The position numbers and the translations under genes were made by a program. From positions 31,791,076 to 31,855,075 of the forward strand of contig CM018037.1 in NCBI GenBank assembly GCA_008638375.1: a DNA stretch of 64,000 nucleotides, in the 5' to 3' direction. Source of the DNA: Nyssa sinensis. Its lineage: Eukaryota; Streptophyta; Magnoliopsida; Cornales; Nyssaceae. The notes beneath the pieces are model-generated. The model had not been told where the DNA came from and did no database searches. It worked only from the letters and a program-made list of their open reading frames with translations. Below, one piece after another: positions 42,735 to 54,075 of the stretch (its first letter is position 1; every line of letters begins with the position of its first letter).

Positions 42735-44118
42735 TCATTTACTACGCTTCTTGGCTTCGCTGTATAGGATAACCCCCATGACTGTGAGTGAGTAGCCGAG
42801 CATCCCAGTAATTGAGACGGGATTTCTAAATATTAATATTGAGACCACCACCGCAACAGCCCCTTTTGCATTTCCCAGCACCTGGAAGAGGCAAGTATTT
42901 GTTATCAAAGCAGACACTAAAGCATCTAAAAAGACATTCTGAAAAAAAGGGAGGGTGGGTGGGGAAGAACTTCAACAACAGCATACTCGGGTAATTTAAA
43001 TGCCTCAAGACTGACTATATTACTAGTCTCTGTCAAACTTGTATGATGTTCACAATCTGAAGAGTGTATTTTCCAGGTTTATATTTTGTAACCCTTTACC
43101 TTAAAGCAATCTCACTTTTCTACACTTCATTGCCAACTTTAATGTTAATCTAAAATTATTAGCCCAACTCCGGTCAGCAAGGAAAATAATTGGTGCTAAA
43201 AGGTAACAACTGAATGCTATCTCAACATAACTATAGCAGAAAAGAAACTGAATTTCTTCCTCTGCTATTATGAGTGATGGAGTGAACTCTTAGGAACCAT
43301 GAAAGAGAGCAAATATTTCCAAAGTCACTAACAAATTCAAAAATGGAATTGATGTTGGCTGAACAGATAAGAGGTTAGTGGCAGATATCAAACGTATGCT
43401 TTCACCAAATCTGACTGTATATTGCTTGAAACTTGGCAAAGTTCATTATTTTAGGTGTTCGATAAGGTCAAACAATAGCTACCTCAGTACACAAGTAAAT
43501 TTTGTTTCAAATACTGAATGAATTATTCTATCAATCCACACATTTTACAAACGAGTCACCCAACACAGCTCTCGAATAGCATATGCCATAACAATAATCC
43601 ATATTTAATAAGCAATTACCAGTTGCCAATAATAATGATTGTCTTTAAATTACCACACCTCCACCTTCCATCAGAATATTGAGTAAAACAAAATCACTAG
43701 AGATCTTTTATCCTTAATAAGAATTCCCCCGCTAACCAAAAAATAAAAAAGAAATAAATAGTGCAAGGGAGGGGGAGAAAAGGCATAACATGCTTATGAC
43801 ATGTTTTGAAGCTACAAACCAAATGAAATATTCCTAACTCAACAACGTCTCAGACTACATGATTTATTTTTCTCACAATGTCAATGTACATTCTTTTTGC
43901 TGCCCTTGTAACACTTTCAAGTGGAACTAGTTCACTCCTCGGTCCAAGAGCAGTCATTAGTCTTCACTACAAATAACTAAACCATCTGATAGAACTCCCT
44001 CTTGTCCTCAATTGGTGCAACCTTTGACTTTAAAGTGCATTCAACTATTATTCTAGGTTTCATAGCCTTCCCCCCTCATCCATGTCATTCAACCTCATAA
44101 CTATAGATTTGCTCTTTC

Positions 44119-44166
<48 letters not shown>

Positions 44167-47100
44167 GTGAATGCATAGCTCAAAAAACTTTAATTGAATG
44201 ATGCCTTAGGTGAAAAGAAAATTATTATCTTCAGACATTCAGAGAAAATTATCTAGGAATCTCATTGTTATAATCTTTCAAGTATCCACCAAGCATATCA
44301 ACCATTGAATCCCACATGACCCAAAACATCTTAAATGGAAAAGTGATTACATACCTCCCAAGGTACCAAACACACACACACACACACATAAAAAAAAAAG
44401 AAACGAGATAATCAATAACTCGATATCTTTCACATTATACAACTATTGGGAATGTACAACTTCCTTCACATCACATGGTATGTTGCAAGGATCTTAACCC
44501 ATGTTGCAATGTGAGAAAAATTGCAACCCGGATTATAAGACCATCAAACAGCCATACTAGGATGTGAAATTTCTCCATAGAACGATCTAACAGAAACTTC
44601 ATCCACTCCAAAATGACCTTTCTTGCTTTGTTTAAATGTTAGGCTTTGTAGAAAAAATAAAAATAAAAAAAATAATCTTTGCATTTGCTTGACCTACTCA
44701 AGTTGCTCCTTAAGAACCGAAAAGCTGATTTCTCATATAGCTTTTCAGAAGTGAAAAAAAGTATACAAATAATATGATTGTCATGATTTCAGTGCTTTTA
44801 TTTAAAGGTCTTCTTGCTTAACGAGCAGATATAATTTACGCGATCACATGAATCCTGTATATCTACAAAGCTTGGGCATCTATGGGTTCGATTTATTCAA
44901 ACTTCTTATTACTTATTTTTCCTGGATAAGTATTTAAACTCATGTTAATACAGAGAAACATGGCTACATTGTTGTGTTTTGCAATTTTTATCCCATACCT
45001 AGGAGAAATAGGGTGTCTGTGGTGTATAGTTCCTAAATCAAAATTTTGCTCATTTTGAATATGCATAAAGCACAATCACATATTAACCAAGCGTGGAGAC
45101 CCCTAGCAAAGAGGATTTTTCACTATCTTCTTTTTACCCCACATGCATTTTAGATGCGTCTTTGACAAATTATTCATACCCGTATCCATGTTGTGTTGCT
45201 ATAGTTAGTGGAAATGGACACAAGCTTTGCAAAATGACACGATCATTGTCTTTATAAGTAGTTGAACCTGGGACCTTGGGATATTAGCCAAGCCTCTTCG
45301 CAACTCATCCAAACCCAAGGGTTTCACGAATTTAGTTCATTTAAAATATATGTTTATCTTTGTAGGGTCTATGTGTGTACATTGGCATTATCCACTTGTC
45401 ACTAAAGGAGTGTTTTATTGTAACTTATATTTTAACCTAGAAATTATGAGTGGGACAAAATTTTGGTTTCTCTTCACTGTTTACTTTTCGTCTGACCATC
45501 TACTCTATAGTCATAGGAAAAAGGAAAAATAATAGATTCAGGCCCAAGAATTTCATACAAGGGGAGAAGAATTATTGCAACATAAGGAAAAAAAATCATG
45601 CATCAATTGGGTCTTCTGTAACACTGTATTTCCTCCCACCACCCCACTCCCTCCCTCCCTCAATATTTAAATTACAGTAATTTCACACGACAGTTAATAG
45701 ACAACAGTATCAATAGGGCTAGTACGATCCTTACTTTCTGTTTTCGTTTTAAAGGAAATTATTGCTTTTTTACTCAAATACCAAGCTAGAGTGAATTTTC
45801 AGTAGCAAACATGGAACCTATTGAATCGCAGGGGGAAATAAGCTTAGAACAGAAAGGGAGGCATACCTGTAGAGTCAGAGCACTGGTGTGTTTTGTGACC
45901 AAAAAATTGGTCAAATTCACAAAATATGCCAGCGCAGAATTGAACAGCAGATACCAGATGATTCTCACATCATCTCTTGCAAGTGCCAGTGTGATACCAA
46001 CTACGTTTTCTTCCATAACAAGTGTTGCAGGAAGTAGAAGCACAACAGCTATTGGAGCCATGTACAGGAGGAGGTTCATAGAATTCAGCTTTTCCCTAAA
46101 ACAAAATCAAGAAACCTTTCAGTATCCATTTCCAGATTCTGAACTAATTCGAATGCAAGAAAGTAATACACATGAGCATATTATGCCCTTGATTTTACTC
46201 AAATGTATGCGTTCATTACCCTTCAGAAGAAAGCAAAATCCCTTGAAGCACCGACTTGAGTGCCCTTGCAGCTGTAGCACCAATACACATTATAAACCCA
46301 AATAGATGGAAACTTGGCTCACCCTAAGGCCATGAAAAGAGAGATATAACAAGAATCAGAAGCAAAACAGTTTGCTCAAAAAATAACAGAATATGAAGTC
46401 CTGTTAATTAAAGGTTGCAAATTAAAACAGCTGAGATGCAGGGTTTCTGAACAATTTCCATACATGGTTTATCCATATTTGAGCTCACTAATTAAATAAG
46501 TAGATAATTATTATTTGAGGGTTCCTCAACCTCATTGAAGGTCCCACAGGAGTCACAGGTTACTGAAATCAATAAATTGCACTGATTCAAAATCAAATGC
46601 TAAAAGTAGGTCCTTTTAAAAAATGTTTGGAAGACAAAGGCGCCTTTAAAATTCACATTTTTTACATGGAAAACTGTTTTGGATGTGATTCTTACTGTGG
46701 ATAATTTGAAGCAAAGAGGGCTTTGTTTGGCAATAGGTGTTGCATGTGCCATTTGCAGGAGGAATATACAAATCATTCAGTGGCTAGGGAGTTGTGGAGC
46801 TTGCTGCTTATGTTATTCTGTATGCGCTGTTATGGATCTTTTGGTGTTTTGGAGAAGCCATTGGCGTGTAGGTTAGGCAGTTGGCTGTGGTTCACAGCCC
46901 CTCTTTGTCTCGTGGTGTGTGGAGGGAGAGGAATGGGGGGGTTTTTGAGGGTACGGATAGGGGTTGATGTTGCATTTTTGGATTGTTACCTCTTTCGTTG
47001 ATTTTTTGAGCAATATGCGTTTATTGTAGCGAGTTGAGAGGAGGCTTTTGTGCTTGTGGATGTACATGGGTCACCCCTTTTTTGGGTACCTTTTGAATAA

Positions 47101-47774
47101 ATTTGCTAAAAATAGGTGTCAAAATTTACAAGATTCTAAATTAACTTTAGGGATTCGGAGACCAAAGAACATAATAAACAAAAAATTAAGAAGTAATTTA
47201 CTCGCAAAAGCTACCACAGAGTCACAGACCAAAGAATGTAATTTTCTGCAGTAACAAGTAATGGTAATTTATCAACAAAATTTATTGATTTGCAGATAAA
47301 AAATTAAAAAGAGACGCTCGTACCCCGCTGGCGATAATGACACCGGTAACAACAGGAATGAGAGTCACATAAGTGAGCCAAGCCTCCCTCTTCAACGTAA
47401 TTAAATATGCAAACACAGCCGTAAAGAATGGCGTGGTTGCTCCGATTGCCTGATTGAATGAAACGGGTAGAAAACGAAGCGAGATGTTACCACTAACGAC
47501 GGAGGCACAAAAGACAAGACTGAGGGCAGAGATCTTCAAAAATTGGACGCGAGATCGGATGGTTTGGCATAGGAACCATCTTCATCCATGCAATGGCGAC
47601 GTAGCTGAGCAGAGAACAGGCGGTCATGTGGCACATGGTGAGGAAGATCGGGTATTTGAAGCCATAGTTGCTGAGCAAGTACTTGTTGAGCAACAAAACC
47701 CCAATGTTCGAGGAGTACCACGACGCCACGAGCCCGATTGTAAAAAATCGGCTCGAGCCCTTCATCGCCGACAT
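42735..47774 (-). CDS. UUAT-like nucleotide-sugar/phosphate translocator
   Basis: Four exons, complement(42735-42881, 45867-46095, 46220-46323, 47324-47774), give 309 residues once one extra base is discounted. The family (TPT/EamA, Arabidopsis At3g11320, At5g05820 and the UDP-uronic-acid transporter UUAT1) has about 308 residues and ten membrane helices, and acts in the Golgi. Visible: [60 protein letters not shown], the [10 protein letters not shown] start of exon 2, [38 protein letters not shown], and the C-terminal KKRSK. Exon 1 is 451 bp where 450 is needed. The extra base is a C at about 47566-47567 (ATGCCAAACC), after KMVPM; downstream the frame [16 protein letters not shown] is intact. 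All other phases agree, so a homopolymer error is likely. The substrate cannot be told from sequence. The intron between exons 1 and 2 carries a LINE tail. Confidence 0.88.
44119..44163. repeat. (AT)n microsatellite in translocator intron
   Basis: About 42 bases of TA dinucleotides lie in the 3-kb last intron of the translocator gene. A (CA)n run lies at about 44371-44388. Confidence 0.95.
46675..47095 (+). mobile_element. LINE 3' fragment in translocator intron
   Basis: The plus strand encodes [11 protein letters not shown] and then, in another frame, [29 protein letters not shown] and [10 protein letters not shown]. This is the zf-RVT region of plant non-LTR retrotransposons, with frame breaks. 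It is antisense to the translocator gene and lies between its first and second coding exons. Confidence 0.75.
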
Positions 47775-48057
47775 GAATTGTATCGAATTCTATCCCAGGC
47801 TTATTAAAATTGAAATTAATATCTATACGGAAACAGAGATTGGAAGAGAAGTATCCTAGGATAGCACTGGATCTGTTAGGGTTAGAAAAAAAGGAGGAGG
47901 ACGAGGAGAGATGACGAAAACGAAGAGAGATCTGTAATGCATTCGTGAATCTAGAGAAAGGAAGAGATCATGCCTGCCCATGAATCAGATAGAATTTTCA
48001 TAAGGGAGAGGGTGAATGTAGAGAGATAGAGATAGACAATATAGAGAAAGAAAGAGA

Positions 48058-48061
<4 letters not shown>

Positions 48062-48109
<48 letters not shown>
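48062..48109. repeat. (GA)n tract in the translocator 5' UTR
   Basis: About 48 bases of GA on the plus strand, read as CT on the gene strand. It lies about 290-335 bases upstream of the translocator ATG, within the probable 5' UTR or proximal promoter. Similar CT tracts occur at the starts of the LIMYB-like and WLIM2 genes. Confidence 0.9.
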
Positions 48110-48111
<2 letters not shown>

Positions 48112-48199
48112 GTTTGTGTGTGTGATAAAGAGAGGGATTTCGAGTTTTGAGGACGACCGACGACGATTTGGCCTTCTGCAAACAGAGATGGTGAGAGAG

Positions 48200-48787
48200 T
48201 TTAAACCAGAGGAGGCAAATGCATATGGGGGATCGACCCTGTGTTATATATTATTTATTATATTTATTTTTTAGATTCATTTTTTACTTAGTCTTTATGC
48301 ACTTTATTACTTAATCATACTTAATTAATTTTAAAATTATTTGAATAAAATTTTAAATTATGTTTATTAATTATAATTTTTTATTAAATATAATTTATAT
48401 TAAATTAGTAAATTAAATATTTATTATTATCAAATTAATTAAGTTCATTGCAAATATTTTTATTTAATGATTGTTAAGTATTTTTTAACCACTTATGTTT
48501 AAATTAATTATTATTTTTATATAATTATTTAATTTAAACAATATTTTTACACATTTAGCCAAACGGACACTTAAACAATTAATAAAATATGTGAATTATA
48601 TTATAATTTTGCTTGTGTGTTTTTTATTTCATAAATGATTTTTAAAAAAACTTTATTAGTTAGTACGGTCGATGGATTTAAAGTTTACTAATCTCATCCT
48701 TTATTTTTATGAATACTTAAATCTTATTCTATTTTTTTGAAAATGAACAAATAAAATCATTGTCAGATTTGGTAACATTCAATAAAT
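48200..48787. other. AT-rich spacer
   Basis: Very AT-rich DNA upstream of the translocator gene with no ORF or motif of note. It ends at the target-site duplication of the LTR element. Confidence 0.6.
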
Positions 48788-49326
48788 ATAGGTGATGCTG
48801 CACTTTTTGACTCGCAATAAGTGTGGGCTGCGTGACCTGTAAAACACTTAGAAAGACGATCAGAGGTCCACCGGATTGGTTCCAGCGGTAGCCGCTCCGA
48901 TGCTTAAGTAAGTAAGAGGAATTGAAAGACTGTATTGAAAGTCAAAGAATGAGCATCAAAATAAAGCGTACCTTTAGGGTTTAATTTATAGGTCGTGGCC
49001 TTCCTAAATTGATTAGGATTCGATGCCATGAATATAGGGATTTGATCATCGGAGATTGCAGTTACCTTGTGGAGCATTGAGTCGTAGATGGAGATAACCA
49101 TAGATAGTAGTTTCCGTGTTGAAGACTGTTTCCTTATTCCCTGCTTGGCAGTTGTTAAGGAAGCCATAAGGTCGGAGCCATATGAAGTGTAATACCCCGA
49201 CCCGAGAATGTCGGATAATGAGGCACGTTTTACGAGATAACGAGAGATTAGTGTAAAAGTTATACACTTAAGGAAATAATTAATTTTAAAGTAATTAATT
49301 ATTATAATATGAGAATTTAAAGGGAG

Positions 49327-49370
<44 letters not shown>

Positions 49371-49371
49371 G

Positions 49372-49402
<31 letters not shown>

Positions 49403-50634
49403 GGTGTAAATGAATATATATGTATATATATATATATATATATGAAATTATATATATATATAGATATGTGTATGAGGACATGCAATGGACCAACGTGTAT
49501 AAGTGTGTGTGAGTGACCATTGTATATTAGTATGTATGAATTATGAGGTATATATATATATATATATGTATATATATACATACAAGTCAAACAACCACAC
49601 ACATACACAATCAGCCCATGATGGCTCTGCCCAACAGTAACAATTCAGACCCTAACCTGCCACAAGTTAAGCCAAATGAAGGGACAATCAGATTTGCTAT
49701 GATTCACATCTCTATATACACATATGCATGGTGCTTGTACACACACACAACCATCCGAGAAAGAGAGAGAGAGAAAGAAGAAAGCTGAAGAGGAGAAGAA
49801 GGGAAGGAAATCAGAACAAGAAGAAGGAGAAAACAGTGAAAAAAGGGGTAAGAAAAATGCAAAAAACTATCATTTTCTCTCTCTAGAATTGTGATGTATT
49901 AGGGACTGTTTTTGAATTATGCATGCACATATGAAGATAGATATATGTTTATGAGTTTGTCAAGCATGATTTTAGGCTTTGAAAATGACCAAAAAAACAG
50001 TGAATCCATGAAAACCGCCAATGATGACCTTGCTAAAGCAGGTCTGATTTTCATCACAACCAAACTAAGTCTGGCTTATCCAGACTTCAAGTAGATCTCA
50101 CAAGCATCATGAAAACACGTATACGCGATCAAAAATCCAAAGAAACGAACCCTATATGGTGAGTTGCAGGTACAGGTTCTCAATACAAACCGTACCAACT
50201 CACTTCTAAACCCACCTTCATGAATGAAAAGTGAAGCCCCATGAAGAGGGGATCACAACAGAACAAGTCTCATGAAATTTGGCTCAAAAATGAGCATTTA
50301 CGATCGAGGTGCAGGTTTGATTATCAAATCTTTAACCGAACAATTGAGCTTGGTTCAAGCTCTCAAACGGATGCCAAATCCTTCCTAGAGTTCCCAGAAA
50401 CATTTTAGAATGAGAAGCAGAGAGAATGGATCTCTCAAAACTCACGAAATTAAAGAAAAAGAAACCCAGAAAAGTAGGGTTACAACGGTGAAGTTGGGGA
50501 AGACGATCTACAGTGACGGGTCGGGTCTTGGACCGGGCATTGGGTCGGGCCCCGACCCAACCGAGAAACGGTTAAAACCCTTTAACCGAAACTACGACAT
50601 TTCAAGTTGGGAATTTAAAATTTTGAATTTTAGG

Positions 50635-50657
50635 GCTGACGTCATCATGACGTCAGC
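50635..50657. promoter_or_regulatory. Perfect palindrome with two TGACGTCA cores
   Basis: Arms GCTGACGTCAT and ATGACGTCAGC flank a single C. Each arm holds the full bZIP palindrome TGACGTCA, so the site resembles a doubled CRE/as-1 element of the kind bound by TGA-class bZIP factors. It lies in the nested LTR, in a relatively GC-rich block with GGGTCGGG and CCCGACCC motifs, where an LTR promoter could be. Confidence 0.55.
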
Positions 50658-50939
50658 ATTACGTGTTGAACCGGCCCAAACCGGTTGGTTCGATGAAAAC
50701 CCAAACCGGTTCACTTAAATCCCAACTGAACCAACGGGTTCAAACCGAAACTTATGGAAATTAGATTTTTGATCCCAACTGTTTTGCTGATTTATACTGT
50801 GGCCCAATTTTTGGAAAATTTATGCAATTAAGCCCCTGGAAAAATAATTAAATAATTAAACAATTAATTTAATTATTTAATAAATAAAGTAAAATGACTA
50901 TTATGCCCCTAATTCAATTATTAAGCAAATAAAGTCCAA

Positions 50940-51450
50940 ATTAAACATATGAATAGTGTATCCTTATTATTTCGGATATTCTGAAGCCAATGGTAGGGTC
51001 CGTTTTACGAGACGGGGCCCAAAAAATAAAGACACGTAAAGGGGTAAATGACCAAAATACCCCTTGATCAAAATTTACAAGTTATTAGTGTAATCTTACT
51101 ATCTCGGACCTCCTGAGTCCATTGGTGAGGTCCACGACATGAGATGAGGTCCCGAAAAATTAAAGACCCCTAAAAATGTCAAAATGACCAAAATGCCCCT
51201 GCCCCATAAATAAGCCAAACGAGGTCCAAATAAAATAAATAAATAGTGGATTCTAACTATTTCAAATATTCTGAATCTAATGGTGGGGTCCGTTTCACGA
51301 GGCAGGACTCTGAAAAGTTTAGACACGTTAAGGTATAAATTACCAAAATACCCCTAACATGTCCTAAGCCGAATTAAATTCTAAGAAAGTCCTAAACTGA
51401 CTTTCTTTGACGCTCTGGACTCAATAGTAGAGTCTATTTGACCAAAAAGA
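50940..51450. repeat. Four degenerate units of about 150 bp inside the LTR
   Basis: Units start near 50950, 51100, 51250 and 51400. Each contains, in order, an ATTCTGA(A/G).C.AATGG-like block, a GTCC..TTTACGAG-like block and ATGACCAAAAT(A/G)CCCC. The fourth is partial (CTCTGGACTCAATAGTAGAG). Divergence is high, so the array arose well before the insertion. Confidence 0.7.
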
Positions 51451-53286
51451 AAAGTCTAAATAAAAAGACATAAAATTTGATGAATAGCATCTGTTAGATG
51501 ACTATGAACTGAAATATTGTCAAAGTACTAAACTAAGGCAATGAAATACGAAAACACACGACACGTAAATATGTGAAGTAAATAACTTTAAGTTAAAGTT
51601 AATAGAACTACCAAAAGAGTATAAAATAAAATAAAGTTAATTCCTAATACATTAAGTTGTGTCATAGGTTAAGAATGCGAGTTAAATTAAGTACGTAAGA
51701 AATTTATGAAATCGTGTTAGGATCTAATACGATCTAAGCATAAGCTAAGAAGCATAAGTAAGAGATGTTTGAAGTGAATGTGAAGTTAATGAGGTTATTT
51801 ATGAATTGTTCTTAGGAACTACAAAGGAAGTGGGAAAGCGCATTATTAGCACTAACCCTAAAGGACCAAGGTGAGTAATCTTGCATTTGAAGTGGAGGCT
51901 TTAACTTCACGGATTTCAACAGATGTTTTTAAGTTCAAGATATTTACCGCATTGGTATATCAAATTCAGTATTCATGATTTCTGTTTTCTTAAATATTAT
52001 GCTATGACATGCTCCACGATTATTTACTTATTTATATCCGTAAATGTTTCCTTTTCAAAATAGTTAGCATGTCTGATTTCCTCAAATATTCTGAATTTGA
52101 TTGTTACAAGTATTGAAGCATCATTGCAAAAGATACACGTTACATGTTTTAAATACTCATGAAAAGTATCAATATGAAGAAGTCATATGACAAATGTTTT
52201 ACAAGATAATAATAAGCACATAGGTAGGTCTTGGGTTGTACGGAACTTAATGGGTCCTATCGTGTGCATCAACACATAGTCAGGATTTTGGGTTGTACGG
52301 AACTCAATTGACCTGTCATGTGTAATGCCTGGTAGCAGGATCTAATCCCACAGGTAATGAGATATCTCCACGTATACGTAAAATGAGAGTCTGGTTCGAA
52401 ACAGATTCCACCTTAATCAGAGAGAAAATATGACAAACGATTTTGGAAATGGAAGCAGGTTTTACCCCCATTTTCACTATGCATGTTTACATGATTTTAA
52501 GTTACATGTTCTGAAATATACATACTTTTTATGGAAATATATGTTCTAGCTTGAATACCTTGAATGTTTCAAAGCTACATATTTTAATAATGCATGTTCT
52601 CTATGTTCAAGTATACGACCAATTGGTAGTTGAGTATTTTATAAACTCTCATGTACGAAAACTCTACCAATTGAAAACCCATGACAGATGTAGGAATTAC
52701 TCATTGGGCTTTTCGAAGCTCACCCCACTCCTCAACATTTTTCAGGTGACGATGATGGTTGGACCCTTGCTCAATTTGGGGAGCACTGATTGGCAGCTCC
52801 AGTAGGATCTGGAGATATTTTGGAAGTATTAGGATCCATCATTTGTCAAACTCTTGTAGTTGTAAATTTTGGACAATTATGTATTTAAGCCCGAGGGGCA
52901 CATGGATATGTACTATGTAGAACCTTTAGTTATTATTATTATGCTCTGATTAATTATATTTATGTATACCGCTATGAAGAGTGGCAGTATCAGGCGGATA
53001 TGCGACAGATGTTTATTTTTAAAAGAAAAGAAAAAAAAAGTTTTTCACGCTTCCGCAACCACAGGTCGCATCGCTGTCTGATATTGTTGCTTATGTACGA
53101 GCCTTGTCCCGAGGCCTTCGGATCTCGGGGCGGCGGTCGCGATCCGGTAATCCGCATAGGGTGGGTTTCGGGTCGTGACATGAAGTGTTGAATAAATATT
53201 GCCCAGAACATAAGGTCTGGAAGATATATGCATGAGAATGCCTTGGAGGCTTTGCCTGCACTGTATGACCGAGTTTATCGGCTCTG

Positions 53287-53322
<36 letters not shown>

Positions 53323-53770
53323 ATGCCCTGAAGGCTGTGAATGCTCTGTATGACTGAGTTCGTCGGCTCTGTATGATAGATATATATGAGAATGCCCTGA
53401 AGGCTTGTGGCTGTTCTGTATGATCGAGATTATCAGCTCTGTAGGATCGAGATTGTTAACTCTGTAGGCACACGTGTCTCAAGGTGATTGGTGTGTCTGT
53501 TTGTGGTATATCAATAGGTAAATTACATTTTTCTATTCTTGAATTTTATCTCAAATTTTATTTTAGTTTTTATTTTTTCAATTTTTCTAATTTCATTCTC
53601 AAATATTTAATTTTATTTTAATTTTTTCATTTCATTACAATTAATCGTTTAATGTGATCCACAAAAAAAACCATGTACAAAACACATTTAAAAAATATTT
53701 TTATAAAATTACTATCCATTTTCGTCCAAACAAACTCACAACGCAACAAAAAACAGAAAGAGAGAGAAAA

Positions 53771-53857
53771 ATGGCTGCGATTTCTTTAATCGGTACAAAC
53801 CCAAACCCCAAGATAAATGGCGTCGTCTTCTCTTTGTGGAAGCCATTTTTTGTGTAG
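53771..53857 (+). CDS. Small ORF after a UTR-like leader
   Basis: ATGGCTGCGATT opens a 28-residue ORF starting MAAISLIGTNPNPKINGVVF and ending KPFFV. The leader is purine-rich (AGAAAGAGAGAGAAAA) like a plant 5' UTR, and the start context (AAAAATGGCT) is good. No continuation exon was found and no family is recognised. It may be the 5' remnant of a lost gene or chance. Confidence 0.25.
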   Translation: MAAISLIGTNPNPKINGVVFSLWKPFFV

Positions 53858-53859
53858 TT

Positions 53860-54039
53860 TCGCCTATTGTAATGCATATATAGAGAGAAATAGATAAGCG
53901 AAGGTCTACTTTGACTTGTATGCATATCTAGTTAAGTGCATATATGGGGTTCGATTAAAAGAAATTGGAATTCCTCTGCTTCATGAATTAAAAAAAGAAA
54001 AAAAAGAAGAGGAAGTTTTCAATGCATTAAATTGTAGTG

Positions 54040-54075
<36 letters not shown>

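Larger units (their letters stand above)
49183..53185 (+). mobile_element. Nested 4-kb LTR, probably Ty3/Gypsy solo LTR
   Basis: The element 49188-53180 (3993 bp) starts TGTAATACCCCGACCCGAGA and ends GGGTTTCGGGTCGTGACA, with the 5-bp repeat TGAAG at 49183-49187 and 53181-53185. No gag, pol or internal second LTR is present. The interior matches the long LTRs of Tekay/Del-like or similar Gypsy elements as I remember them: a TACTCATTGGGC..GAAGCTCACCCC block and ATTTTTCAGGTGACGATGATGG near the 3' end, and diverged repeats. An 8-bp direct repeat ATGAAGTG with a DNA-transposon reading is also formally possible, because one terminal A and the terminal TG match the flank. The TG..CA ends and content favour an LTR. 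Confidence 0.7.
48788..53518 (+). mobile_element. Solo LTR split by a nested element
   Basis: The outer element runs from TGATGCTGCAC at 48793 to GTGGTATATCA at 53513, with TG..CA termini and the 5-bp direct repeat ATAGG at 48788-48792 and 53514-53518. It is homologous to the solo LTR in PCNA intron 1. It is interrupted at 49187/53181 by a 4-kb element. The right part (53234-53460) has three units of about 70-85 bp starting GAGAATGCC(T/C)TG(G/A)AGGCT at 53234, 53319 and 53388, plus an (AT)n run, which the PCNA copy lacks. Without the nested insert and these extra units, the LTR is about 455-750 bp. Confidence 0.8.

Noticed and set aside
45811..46305. 164-residue plus-strand ORF
   Set aside because: It is antisense to exons of the translocator gene, whose own strand matches the family across conserved helices.
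47454..47807. 117-residue plus-strand ORF
   Set aside because: It is antisense to translocator exon 1.
48904..49608. 234-residue minus-strand ORF
   Set aside because: It is mostly translated (AT)n and (AAT)n microsatellite plus LTR sequence (runs of Tyr and Ile) and shows no domain.
49188..53180. Reading the nested element as a DNA transposon with the 8-bp duplication ATGAAGTG
   Set aside because: It remains possible, but there are no convincing terminal inverted repeats beyond CGACCCGA, no transposase, and the TG..CA ends with a 5-bp duplication and Gypsy-LTR-like interior fit better.
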